A program made the translations under genes and the position numbers. From Colletes latitarsis (lineage: Eukaryota; Arthropoda; Insecta; Hymenoptera; Colletidae), in contig NC_135146.1 in the NCBI RefSeq assembly GCF_051014445.1, forward strand, positions 868,001 through 932,000: 64,000 nt of DNA, written 5' to 3'. Every line of letters starts with the position of its first letter. Within the stretch, counting starts at the first letter, position 1. Shown here piece after piece: positions 13,690 to 27,200 of the stretch. A model generated the notes under the pieces. The model was not told where the DNA came from, made no database searches, and worked only from the letters and a program-made list of their open reading frames with translations.

Positions 13690-15814
13690 TGTTACCACAT
13701 TACTACGTGATTCAAACACGAAAAAACCCCAGGATCTGGCCAACAAGTATGCGAAGAAGGCAAAATCATGAGCTAGATGCGGGCATAACCCAGACCTAAC
13801 CCAGACCTAACCGGTGTTATCCTCTAAAATATTGATCGAAACCAGGTTTTATTGACTGCTTCAGTGTATTACCACATTACTACGTGATTCAAACACGAAA
13901 AAAACCCAGGATCTGGCCAACAAGTATGCGAAGAAGGCAAAATCATGAGCCAGATGCGGGCATAACCCAGACCTAACCCAGACCTAACCGGTGTTATCCT
14001 CTAAAATATTGATCGAAACCAGGTTTAATTGACTGCTCCAGTGTGTTACCACATTACTACGTGATTCAACCACGAAAAAAACCCAGGATCTGGCCAACAA
14101 GTATGCGAAGAAGGCAAAATCATGAGCCAGATGCGGGCATATCCCGGACCTATCCCAGACCTAACCGGTCTTATCCTCTAAAATATTGATCGAAACCAGG
14201 TTTAATTGACTGCTTCAGTGTGTTACCACATTACTACGTGATTCAAACACGAAAAAACCCCAGGATCTGGCCAACAAGTATGCGAAGAAGGCAAAATCAT
14301 GAGCCAGATGCGGGCATATCCTGGACCTAACCCAGACCTAACCGGTGTTATCCTCTAAAATATTGATCGAAACCAGGTTTTATTGGCTGCTTCAGTGTAC
14401 TACCACATTACTACGTGATTCAAACACGGATAAAACCCAGGATCTGGCCAACAAGTTTGCGAAAAAGGCGAAGGTATAAGCCAGATGCGCGAAAATCCCA
14501 GACCTAACCCAGACCTAACCGGTGTAATCCTCTAAAATATTGATCGAAACCAGGTTTAATTGACTGCTTCAGTGTGTTACCACATTACTACGTGATTCAA
14601 ACACGGAAAATACCCAGGATCTGGCCAACAAGTATGCGAAGAAGGCAAAATCATGAGCCAGATGCGGGCATATCCCGGACCTAACCCAGACCTAACCGGT
14701 GTTATCCTCTGAAATATTGATCGAAACCAGGTTTAATTGACTGCTTCAGAGTGGTACCACATTACTGCGTTATTCAAACCGGAAAAACACCCAGGATCTA
14801 GCCAACAAGTTTGCGAAAAAGGCTAAAGTATAAGCCAGATGCGGGCATATCCCGGACCTCTCCCAGACCTAACCGGTGTTATCCTCTAAAATATTGATCG
14901 AAACCAGGTTTAATTGACAGCTTCAGTGTGTTACCACATTACTACGTGATTCAAACACGAAAAAAACCCAGGATCTGGCCAACAAGTATGCGAAGAAGGC
15001 AAAATCATGAGCCAGATGCGGGCATATCACGGACCTAACCCAGACCTAACCGGTGTTATCCTCTAAAATATTGATCGAAACCAGGTTTAATTGACTGCTT
15101 CAGTGTGTTACCACATTCCTACGTGATTCAAACACGAAAAAAACCCAGGATCTGACCAACAAGTATGCGAAGAAGGCGAAAGTATAAGCCAGATGCGCGC
15201 ATTTCCCAGACCTAACCCAGACCTAACCGGCGTTATCCTCTAAAATATTGATCGAAACCAGGTTTAATTGACTGCTTCAGTGTGTTACCACATTACTACG
15301 TGATTCAACCACGAAAAAAACCCAGGATCTGGCCAACAAGTATGCGAAGAAGGCAAAATCATGAGCCAGATGCGGGCATATCCTGGACCTAACCCAGACC
15401 TAACCGGTGTTATCCTCTAAAATATTGATCGAAACCAGGTTTAATTGACTGCTTCAGTGTGTTACCACATTCCTACGTGATTCAAACACGAAAAAAACCC
15501 AGGATCTGACCAACAAGTATGCGACGAAGGCGAAAGTATAAGCCAGATGCGCGCATTTCCCAGACCTAACCCAGACCTAACCGGCGTTATCCTCTAAAAT
15601 ATTGATCGAAACCAGGTTTAATTGACTGCTTCAGTGTGTTACCACATTACTACGTGATTCAACCACGAAAAAAACCCAGGATCTGGCCAACAAGTATGCG
15701 AAGAAGGCAAAATCATGAGCCAGATGCGGGCATAACCCAGACCTAACCCAGACCTAACCGGTGTTATCCTCTAAAATATTGATCGAAACCAGGTTTAATT
15801 GACTGCTCCAGTGA
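13690..15814 (+). repeat. Twelve-monomer tandem duplication, first copy (~2125 bp)
   Basis: Rare markers inside this block recur 2125 bp later; for example TATCACGG at 15024 recurs at 17149. The end of the block is a chimeric monomer at about 15805-15820 that joins the GCTCCAG class to the ACTACC class, the expected scar of an unequal exchange. Confidence 0.7.
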
Positions 15815-17939
15815 ACTACCACATTACTACGTGATTCAAACACGAAAAAACCCCAGGATCTGGCCAACAAGTATGCGAAGAAGGCAAAATCATGAGCTAG
15901 ATGCGGGCATAACCCAGACCTAACCCAGACCTAACCGGTGTTATCCTCTAAAATATTGATCGAAACCAGGTTTTATTGACTGCTTCAGTGTATTACCACA
16001 TTACTACGTGATTCAAACACGAAAAAAACCCAGGATCTGGCCAACAAGTATGCGAAGAAGGCAAAATCATGAGCCAGATGCGGGCATAACCCAGACCTAA
16101 CCCAGACCTAACCGGTGTTATCCTCTAAAATATTGATCGAAACCAGGTTTAATTGACTGCTCCAGTGTGTTACCACATTACTACGTGATTCAACCACGAA
16201 AAAAACCCAGGATCTGGCCAACAAGTATGCGAAGAAGGCAAAATCATGAGCCAGATGCGGGCATATCCCGGACCTATCCCAGACCTAACCGGTCTTATCC
16301 TCTAAAATATTGATCGAAACCAGGTTTAATTGACTGCTTCAGTGTGTTACCACATTACTACGTGATTCAAACACGAAAAAACCCCAGGATCTGGCCAACA
16401 AGTATGCGAAGAAGGCAAAATCATGAGCCAGATGCGGGCATATCCTGGACCTAACCCAGACCTAACCGGTGTTATCCTCTAAAATATTGATCGAAACCAG
16501 GTTTTATTGGCTGCTTCAGTGTACTACCACATTACTACGTGATTCAAACACTGATAAAACCCAGGATCTGGCCAACAAGTTTGCGAAAAAGGCGAAGGTA
16601 TAAGCCAGATGCGCGAAAATCCCAGACCTAACCCAGACCTAACCGGTGTAATCCTCTAAAATATTGATCGAAACCAGGTTTAATTGACTGCTTCAGTGTG
16701 TTACCACATTACTACGTGATTCAAACACGGAAAATACCCAGGATCTGGCCAACAAGTATGCGAAGAAGGCAAAATCATGAGCCAGATGCGGGCATATCCC
16801 GGACCTAACCCAGACCTAACCGGTGTTATCCTCTGAAATATTGATCGAAACCAGGTTTAATTGACTGCTTCAGAGTGGTACCACATTACTGCGTTATTCA
16901 AACCGGAAAAACACCCAGGATCTAGCCAACAAGTTTGCGAAAAAGGCTAAAGTATAAGCCAGATGCGGGCATATCCCGGACCTCTCCCAGACCTAACCGG
17001 TGTTATCCTCTAAAATATTGATCGAAACCAGGTTTAATTGACAGCTTCAGTGTGTTACCACATTACTACGTGATTCAAACACGAAAAAAACCCAGGATCT
17101 GGCCAACAAGTATGCGAAGAAGGCAAAATCATGAGCCAGATGCGGGCATATCACGGACCTAACCCAGACCTAACCGGTGTTATCCTCTAAAATATTGATC
17201 GAAACCAGGTTTAATTGACTGCTTCAGTGTGTTACCACATTCCTACGTGATTCAAACACGAAAAAAACCCAGGATCTGACCAACAAGTATGCGAAGAAGG
17301 CGAAAGTATAAGCCAGATGCGCGCATTTCCCAGACCTAACCCAGACCTAACCGGCGTTATCCTCTAAAATATTGATCGAAACCAGGTTTAATTGACTGCT
17401 TCAGTGTGTTACCACATTACTACGTGATTCAACCACGAAAAAAACCCAGGATCTGGCCAACAAGTATGCGAAGAAGGCAAAATCATGAGCCAGATGCGGG
17501 CATATCCTGGACCTAACCCAGACCTAACCGGTGTTATCCTCTAAAATATTGATCGAAACCAGGTTTAATTGACTGCTTCAGTGTGTTACCACATTCCTAC
17601 GTGATTCAAACACGAAAAAAACCCAGGATCTGACCAACAAGTATGCGACGAAGGCGAAAGTATAAGCCAGATGCGCGCATTTCCCAGACCTAACCCAGAC
17701 CTAACCGGCGTTATCCTCTAAAATATTGATCGAAACCAGGTTTAATTGACTGCTTCAGTGTGTTACCACATTACTACGTGATTCAACCACGAAAAAAACC
17801 CAGGATCTGGCCAACAAGTATGCGAAGAAGGCAAAATCATGAGCCAGATGCGGGCATAACCCAGACCTAACCCAGACCTAACCGGTGTTATCCTCTAAAA
17901 TATTGATCGAAACCAGGTTTAATTGACTGCTCCAGTGTG
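15815..17939 (+). repeat. Twelve-monomer tandem duplication, second copy (~2125 bp)
   Basis: This repeats the preceding block in order, including the GAGCTAGATG, CCTGGACC, CACTGATAAAACC-like and TATCACGG variants. It accounts for the increase in long-range offset from 10,023 (5001 versus 15024) to 12,148 (6020 versus 18168). Confidence 0.7.
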
Positions 17940-18167
17940 TTACCACATTACTACGTGATTCAACAACGAAAAAAACCCAGGATCTGGCCAACAAGTATGC
18001 GAAGAAGGCAAAATCATGAGCCAGATGCGGGCATATCCCGGACCTATCCCAGACCTAACCGGTCTTATCCTCTAAAATATTGATCGAAACCAGGTTTTAT
18101 TGGCTGCTTCAGTGTACTACCACATTACTACGTGATTCAAACACGGAAAAAACCCAGGATCTGGCCA

Positions 18168-18278
18168 ACAAGTTTGCGAAAAAGGCGAAGGTATAAGCCA
18201 GATGCGCGAAAATCCCAGACCTAACCCAGACCACATTACTACGTGATTCAAACACGGAAAATACCCAGGATCTGGCCA
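18168..18278 (+). repeat. Truncated satellite monomer, 111 bp (second copy)
   Basis: This has the same 66-bp deletion with the same junction (about 18224-18238) and identical neighbouring monomers, 12,148 bp from the copy at 6020. The deletion therefore happened once and was then carried in a large duplicated block. Confidence 0.9.
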
Positions 18279-21200
18279 ACAAGTATGCGAAGAAGGCAAA
18301 ATCATGAGCCAGATGCGGGCATAACCCAGACCTAACCCAGACCTAACCGGTGTTATCCTCTAAAATATTGATCGAAACCAGGTTTAATTGACTGCTTCAG
18401 TGTGTTACCACATTACTACGTGATTCAAACACGAAAAAAACCCAGGATCTGGCCAACAAGTTTGCGAAAAAGGCGAAAGTATAAGCCAGATGCGCGCAAA
18501 TCCCAGACCTAACACAGACCTAACCGGTGTTATCCTCTAAAATATTGATCGAAACCAGGTTTTATTGACTGCTTCAGTGTGTTACCACATTACTACGTGA
18601 TTCAAACACGAAAAATACCCAGGATCTGGCCAAGAAGTTTGCGAAAAAGGCGAAAGTATAAGCCAGATGCGCGCAAATCCCAGACCTAACCCTGACCTAA
18701 CCGGTGTTATCCTCTAAAATATTGATCGAAACCAGGTTTTATTGACTGCTTCAGTGTGTTACCACATTACTACGTGATTCAAACACGGAAAAAACCCAGG
18801 ATCTGGCCAACAAGTTTGCGAAAAAGGCGAAGGTATAAGCCAGATGCGCGAAAATCCCAGACCTAACCCAGACCTAACCGGTGTTATCGTCTGAAATATT
18901 GATCGAAACCAGGTTTAATTGACTGCTTCAGTGTGGTACCACATTACTGCGTTATTCAAACACGGAAAATACCCAGGATCTGGCCAACAAGTATGCGAAG
19001 AAGGCAATATCATGAGCCAGATGCGGGCATAACCCAGACCTAACCCAGACCTAACCGGTGTTATCCTCTAAAATATTGATCGAAACCAGGTTTAATTGAC
19101 TGCTTCAGTGTGTTACCACATTACTACGTGATTCAAACACGAAAAAAACCCAGGATCTGGCCAACAAGTTTGCGAAAAAGGCGAAAGTATAAGCCAGATG
19201 CGCGCAAATCCCAGACCTAACCCAGACCTAACCGGTGTTATCCTCTAAAATATTGATCGAAACCAGGTTTTATTGACTGCTTCAGTATGTTACCACATTA
19301 CTATGTGATTCAAACACGAAAAATACCCAGGATCTGGCCAAGAAGTTTGCGAAAAAGGCGAAAGTATAAGCCAGATGCGCGCAAATCCCAGACCTAACCC
19401 AGACCTAACCGGTGTTATCCTCTAAAATATTGATCGAAACCAGGTTTTATTGACTGCTTCAGTGTGTTACCACATTACTACGTGATTCAAACACGGAAAA
19501 AACCCAGGATCTGGCCAACAAGTTTGCGAAAAAGGCGAAGGTATAAGCCAGATGCGCGAAAATCCCAGACCTAACCCAGACCTAACCGGTGTTATCGTCT
19601 GAAATATTGATCGAAACCAGGTTTAATTGACTGCTTCAGTGTGGTACCACATTACTGCGTTATTCAAACCGGAAAAAAACCCAGGATCTAGCCAACAAGT
19701 TTGCGAAAAAGGCGAAAGTATAAGCCAGATGCGGGCATATCCCGGACCTATCCCAGACCTAACCGGTGTTATCCTCTAAAATATTGATCGAAACTAGGTT
19801 TTATTGACTGCTTCAGTGTGTTACCACATTACTACATGATTCAAACACGAAAAATACCCAGGATCTGGCCAAGAAGTTTGCGAAAAAGGCGAAAGTATAA
19901 GCCAGATGCGCGCAAATCCCAGACCTAACCCAGACCTAACCGGTGTTATCCTCTAAAATATTGATCGAAACCAGGTTTTATTGACTGCTTCAGTGTGTTA
20001 CCACATTACTACGTGATTCAAACACGGAAAAAACCCAGGATCTGGCCAACAAGTTTGCGAAAAAGGCGAAGGTATAAGCCAGATGCGCGAAAATCCCAGA
20101 CCTAACCCAGACCTAACCGGTGTTATCCTCTAAAATATTGATCGAAACCAGGTTTTATTGACTGCTTCAGTGTGTTACCACATTACTACGTGATTCAAAC
20201 ACGAAAAATACCCAGGATCTGGCCAAGAAGTTTGCGAAAAAGGCGAAAGTATAAGCCAGATGCGCGCAAATCCCAGACCTAACCCAGACCTAACCGGTGT
20301 TATCCTCTAAAATATTGATCGAAACCAGGTTTTATTGACTGCTTCAGTGTGTTACCACATTACTACGTGATTCAAACACGAAAAATACCCAGGATCTGGC
20401 CAAGAAGTTTGCGAAAAAGGCGAAAGTATAAGCCAGATGCGCGCAAATCCCAGACCTAACCCAGACCTAACCGGTGTTATCCTCTAAAATATTGATCGAA
20501 ACCAGGTTTTATTGGCTGCTTCAGTGTACTACCACATTACTACGTGATTCAAACACGGAAAAAACCCAGGATCTGGCCAACAAGTATGCGAAGAAGGCAA
20601 AATCATGAGCCAGATGCGGGCATAACCCAGACCTAACCCAGACCTAACCGGCGCTATCCTCTGAAATATAGATCGAAACCAGGTTTAATTGACTGCTTCA
20701 GAGTGTTACCACATTACTACGTGATTCAAACACGAAAAATACCCGGGATCTGGCCAAGAAGTTTGCGAAAAAGGCGAAAGTATAAGCCAGATGCGCGCAA
20801 ATCCCACACCTAACCCAGACCTAACCGGTGTTATCCTCTAAAATATTGATCGAAACCAGGTTTTATTGACTGCTTCAGTGTGTTACCACATTACTACGTG
20901 ATTCAAACACGGAAAAAACCCAGGATCTGGCCAACAAGTTTGCGAAAAAGGCGAAGGTATAAGCCAGATGCGCGAAAATCCCAGACCTAACCCAGACCTA
21001 ACCGGTGTTATCCTCTAAAATATTGATCGAAACCAGGTTTAATTGACTGCTTCAGTGTGTTACCACATTACTACGTGATTCAAACACGGAAAATACCCAG
21101 GATCTGGCCAACAAGTATGCGAAGAAGGCAAAATCATGAGCCAGATGCGGGCATAACCCAGACCTAACCCAGACCTAACCGGTGTTATCCTGTAAAATAT

Positions 21201-24200
21201 TGATCGAAACCAGGTTTAATTGACTGCTTCAGTGTGTTACCACATTACTACGTGATTCAAACACGAAAAAAACCCAGGATCTGGCCAACAAGTTTGCGAA
21301 AAAGGCGAAAGTATAAGCCAGATGCGCGCATTTCCCAGACCTAACCCAGACCTAACCGGTGTTATCGTCTGAAATACTGATCGAAACCAGGTTTTATTGA
21401 CTGCTTCAGTGTGGTACCACATTACTGCGTTATTCAAACCGGAAAAAAACCCAGGATCTAGCCAACAAGTTTGCGAAAAAGGCGAAAGTATAAGCCAGAT
21501 GCGGGCATATCCCGGACCTATCCCAGACCTAACCGGTGTTATCCTCTAAAATATTGATCGAAACTAGGTTTTATTGACTGCTTCAGTGTGTTACCACATT
21601 ACTACGTGATTCAAACACGAAAAATACCCAGGATCTGGCCAAGAAGTTTGCGAAAAAGGCGAAAGTATAAGCCAGATGCGCGCAAATCCCAGACCTAACC
21701 CAGACCTAACCGGTGTTATCCTCTAAAATATTGATCGAAACCAGGTTTTATTGACTGCTTCAGTGTGTTACCACATTACTACGTGATTCAAACACGGAAA
21801 AAACCCAGGATCTGGCCAACAAGTTTGCGAAAATGGCGAAGGTATAAGCCAGATGCGCGAAAATCCCAGACCTAACCCAGACCTAACCGGTGTTATCCTC
21901 TAAAATATTGATCGAAACCAGGTTTAATTGACTGCTTCAGTGTGTTACCACATTACTACGTGATTCAAACACGGAAAATACCCAGGATCTGGCCAACAAG
22001 TATGCGAAGAAGGCAAAATCATGAGCCAGATGCGGGCATAACCCAGACCTAACCCAGACCTAACCGGTGTTATCCTCTAAAATATTGATCGAAACCAGGT
22101 TTAATTGACTGCTTCAGTGTGTTACCACATTACTACGTGATTCAAACACGAAAAAAACCCAGGATCTGGCCAACAAGTTTGCGAAAAAGACGAAAGTATA
22201 AGCCAGATGCGCGCATTTCCCAGACCTAACCCAGACCTAACCGGTGTTATCGTCTGAAATATTGATCGAAACCAGGTTTAATTGACTGCTTCAGTGTGGT
22301 ACCACATTACTGCGTTATTCAAACCGGAAAAAAACCCAGGATCTAGCCAACAAGTTTGCGAAAAAGGCGAAAGTATAAGCCAGATGCGGGCATATCCCGG
22401 ACCTATCCCAGACCTAACCGGTGTTATCCTCTAAAATATTGATCGAAACCAGGTTTAATTGACTGCTTCAGTGTGTTACCACATTACTACGTGATTCAAA
22501 CACGAAAAAAACCCAGGATCTGGCCAACAAGTATGCGAAGAAGGCAAAATCATGAGCCAGATGCGGGCATAACCCAGACCTAACCCAGACCTAACCGGTG
22601 TTATCCTCTAAAATATTGATCGAAACCAGGTTTAATTGACTGCTTCAGTGTATTACCACATTACTACGTGATTCAAACACGACAAAAACCCAGGATCTGG
22701 CCAACAAGTATGCGAAGAAGTCAAAATCATGAGCCAGATGCGGGCATAACCCAGACCTAACCCAGACCTAACCGGTGTTATCCTCTGAAATATTGATCGA
22801 AACCAGGTTTAATTGACTGCTTCAGTGTGTTACCACATTACTACAAGATTCAAACACGAAAAAAACCCAGGGTCTGGCCAACAAGTATGCGAAGAAGGCA
22901 AAATCATGAGCCAGATGCGGGCATAACCCAGACCTAACCCAGACCTAACCGGTGTTATCCTCTGAAATATTGATCGAAACCAGGTTTTATTGACTGCTTC
23001 AGTGTATTACCACATTACTACGTGATTCAAACACGAAAAAAACCCAGGATCTGGCCAACAAGTATGCGAAGAAGGCAAAATCATGAGCCAGATGCGGGCA
23101 TATCCCGGACCTAACCTAGACCTAACCGGTGTTATCCTCTAAAATATTGATCGAAACCAGGTTTAATTGACTGCTTCAGTGTGTTACCACATTCCTACGT
23201 GATTCAAACACGAAAAAAACCCAGGATCTGACCAACAAGTATGCTAAGAAGGCGAAAGTATAAGCCAGATGCGCGCATTTCCCAGACCTAACCCAGACCT
23301 AACCGGCGTTATCCTCTAAAATATTGATCGATACCAGGTTTAATTGACTGCTTCAGTGTGTTACCACATTACTACGTGATTCAAACACGGAAAATACCCA
23401 GGATCTGGCCAACAAGTATGCGAAGAAGGCAAAATCATGAGCCAGATGCGGGCATAACCCAGACCTAACCCAGACCTAACCGGTGTTATCCTCTAAAATA
23501 TTGATCGAAACCAGGTTTAATTGACTGCTTCAGTGTGTTACCACATTACTACGTGATTCAAACACGAAAAAAACCCAGGATCTGGCCAACAAGTATGCGA
23601 AGAAGGCAAAATCATGAGCTAGATGCGGGCATAACCCAGACCTAACCCAGACCTCACCGGTGTTATCCTCTAAAATATTGATCGAAACCAGGTTTTATTG
23701 GCTGCTTCAGTGTACTACCACATTACTACGTGATTCAAACACGGAAAAAACCCAGGATCTGGCCAACAAGTATGCGAAGAAGGCAAAATCATGAGCCAGA
23801 TGCGGGCATAACCCAGACCTAACCCAGACCTAACCGGCGCTATCCTCTGAAATATAGATCGAAACCAGGTTTAATTGACTGCTTCAGAGTGTTACCACAT
23901 TACTACGTGATTCAAACACTAAAAATACCCGGGATCTGGCCAAGAAGTTTGCGAAAAAGGCGAAAGTATAAGCCAGATGCGCGCAAATCCCACACCTAAC
24001 CCAGACCTAACCGGTGTTATCCTCTAAAATATTGATCGAAACCAGGTTTTATTGACTGCTTCAGTGTGTTACCACATTACTACGTGATTCAAATACGGAA
24101 AAAATCCAGGATCTGGCCAACAAGTTTGCGAAAAAGGCGAAGGTATAAGCCAGATGCGCGAAAATCCCAGACCTAACCCAGACCTAACCGGTGTTATCCT

Positions 24201-27200
24201 CTAAAATATTGATCGAAACCAGGTTTAATTGACTGCTTCAGTGTGTTACCACATTACTACGTGATTCAAACACGGAAAATACCCAGGATCTGGCCAACAA
24301 GTATGCGAAGAAGGCAAAATCATGAGCCAGATGCGGGCATAACCCAGACCTAACCCAGACCTAACCGGTGTTATCCTCTAAAATATTGATCGAAACCAGG
24401 TTTAATTGACTGCTTCAGTGTGTTACCACATTACTACGTGATTCAAACACGAAAAAAACCCAGGATCTGGCCAACAAGTTTGCGAAAAAGGCGAAAGTAT
24501 AAGCCAGATGCGCGCATTTCCCAGACCTAACCCAGACCTAACCGGTGTTATCGTCTGAAATATTGATCGAAACCAGGTTTAATTGACTGCTTCAGTGTGG
24601 TACCACATTACTGCGTTATTCAAACCGGAAAAAAACCCAGGATCTAGCCAACAAGTTTGCGAAAAAGGCGAAAGTATAAGCCAGATGCGGGCATATCCCG
24701 GACCTATCCCAGACCTAACCGGTGTTATCCTCTAAAATATTGATCGAAACTAGGTTTTATTGACTGCTTCAGTGTGTTACCACATTACTACGTGATTCAA
24801 ACACGAAAAAAACCCAGGATCTGGCCAACAAGTATGCGAAGAAGGCAAAATCATGAGCCAGATGCGGGCATAACCCAGACCTAACCCAGACCTAACCGGT
24901 GTTATCCTCTAAAATATTGATCGAAACCAGGTTTAATTGACTGCTTCAGTGTATTACCACATTACTACGTGATTCAAACACGACAAAAACCCAGGATCTG
25001 GCCAACAAGTATGCGAAGAAGTCAAAATCATGAGCCAGATGCGGGCATAACCCAGACCTAACCCAGACCTAACCGGTGTTATCCTCTGAAATATTGATCG
25101 AAACCAGGTTTAATTGACTGCTTCAGTGTGTTACCACATTACTACAAGATTCAAACACGAAAAAAACCCAGGGTCTGGCCAACAAGTATGCGAAGAAGGC
25201 AAAATCATGAGCCAGATGCGGGCATAATCCAGACCTAACCCAGACCTAACCGGTGTTATCCTCTGAAATATTGATCGAAACCAGGTTTTATTGACTGCTT
25301 CAGTGTATTACCACATTACTACGTGATTCAAACACGAAAAAAACCCAGGATCTGGCCAACAAGTATGCGAAGAAGGCAAAATCATGAGCCAGATGCGGGC
25401 ATATCCCGGACCTAACCTAGACCTAACCGGTGTTATCCTCTAAAATATTGATCGAAACCAGGTTTAATTGACTGCTTCAGTGTGTTACCACATTCCTACG
25501 TGATTCAAACACGAAAAAAACCCAGGATCTGACCAACAAGTATGCTAAGAAGGCGAAAGTATAAGCCAGATGCGCGCATTTCCCAGACCTAACCCAGACC
25601 TAACCGGCGTTATCCTCTAAAATATTGATCGATACCAGGTTTAATTGACTGCTTCAGTGTGTTACCACATTACTACGTGATTCAACCACGAAAAAAACCC
25701 AGGATCTGGCCAACAAGTATGCGAAGAAGGCAAAATCATGAGCCAGATGCGGGCATATCCCGGACCTAACCCAGACCTAACCGGTGTTATCCTCTAAAAT
25801 ATTGATCGAAACCAGGTTTAATTGACTGCTTCAGTGTGTTACCACATTCCTACGTGATTCAAACACGAAAAAAACCCAGGATCTGACCAACAAGTATGCG
25901 AAGAAGGCGAAAGTATAAGCCAGATGCGCGCATTTCCCAGACCTAACCCAGACCTAACCGGCGTTATCCTCTAAAATATTGATCGAAACCAGGTTTAATT
26001 GACTGCTTCAGTGTGTTACCACATTACTACGTGATTCAACCACGAAAAAAACCCAGGATCTGGCCAACAAGTATGCGAAGAAGGCAAAATCATGAGCCAG
26101 ATGCGGGCATATCCCGGACCTATCCCAGACCAAACCGGTGTTATCCTCTAAAATATTGATCGAAACCAGGTTTTATTGACTGCTTCAGTGTATTACCACA
26201 TTACTACGTGATTCAAACACGAAAAAAACCCAGGATCTGGCCAACAAGTATGCCAAGAAGGCAAAATCATGAGCCAGATGCGGGCATAACCCAGACCTAA
26301 CCCAGACCTAACCGGTCTTATCCTCTGAAATATTGATCGAAACCAGGTTTAATTGACTGCTTCAGTGTGTTACCACATTACTACGTGATTCAAACACGGA
26401 AAAAACCCAGGATCTGGCCAACAAGTTTGCGAAAAAGGCGAAGGTATAAGCCAGATGCGCGCAAATCCCAGACCTAACCCAGACCTAACCGGTGTTATCC
26501 TCTAAAATATTGATCGAAACCAGGTTTTATTGACTGCTTCAGTGTGTTACCACATTACTACGTGATTCAAACACGGAAAAAACCCGGGATCTGGCCAACA
26601 AGTTTGCGAAAAAGGCGAAGGTATAAGCCAGATGCGCGCAAATCCCAGACCTAACCCAGACCTAACCGATGTTATCCTCTAAAATATTGATCGAAACCAG
26701 GTTTAATTGACTGCTTCAGTGTGTTACCACATTACTACGTGATTCAAACACGGGAAATACCCAGGATCTGGCCAACATGTATGCGAAGAAGGCAAAATCA
26801 TGAGCCAGATGCGGGCATAACCCAGACCTAACCCAGACCTAACCGGTGTTATCCTCTAAAATATTGATCGAAACCTGGTTTAATTGACTGCTTCAGTGTG
26901 TTACCACATTACTACGTGATTCAACCACGAAAAAAACCCAGGATCTGGCCAACAAGTATGCGAAGAAGGCAAAATCATGAGCCAGATGCGGGCATAACCC
27001 AGACCTAACCCAGACCTAACCGGTGTTATCCTCTAAAATATTGATCGAAACCAGGTTTAATTGACTGCTTCAGTGTGTTACCACATTACTACATGATTCA
27101 AACACGAAAAAACCCCAGGATCTGGCCAACAAGTATGCGAAGAAGGCAAAATCATGAGCTAGATGCGGGCATAACCCAGACCTAACCCAGACCTAACCGG

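Noticed and set aside
21237..21437. 66-aa minus-strand open frame
   Set aside because: It is a chance reading of satellite monomers that lacks the usual in-repeat stops; not a gene.
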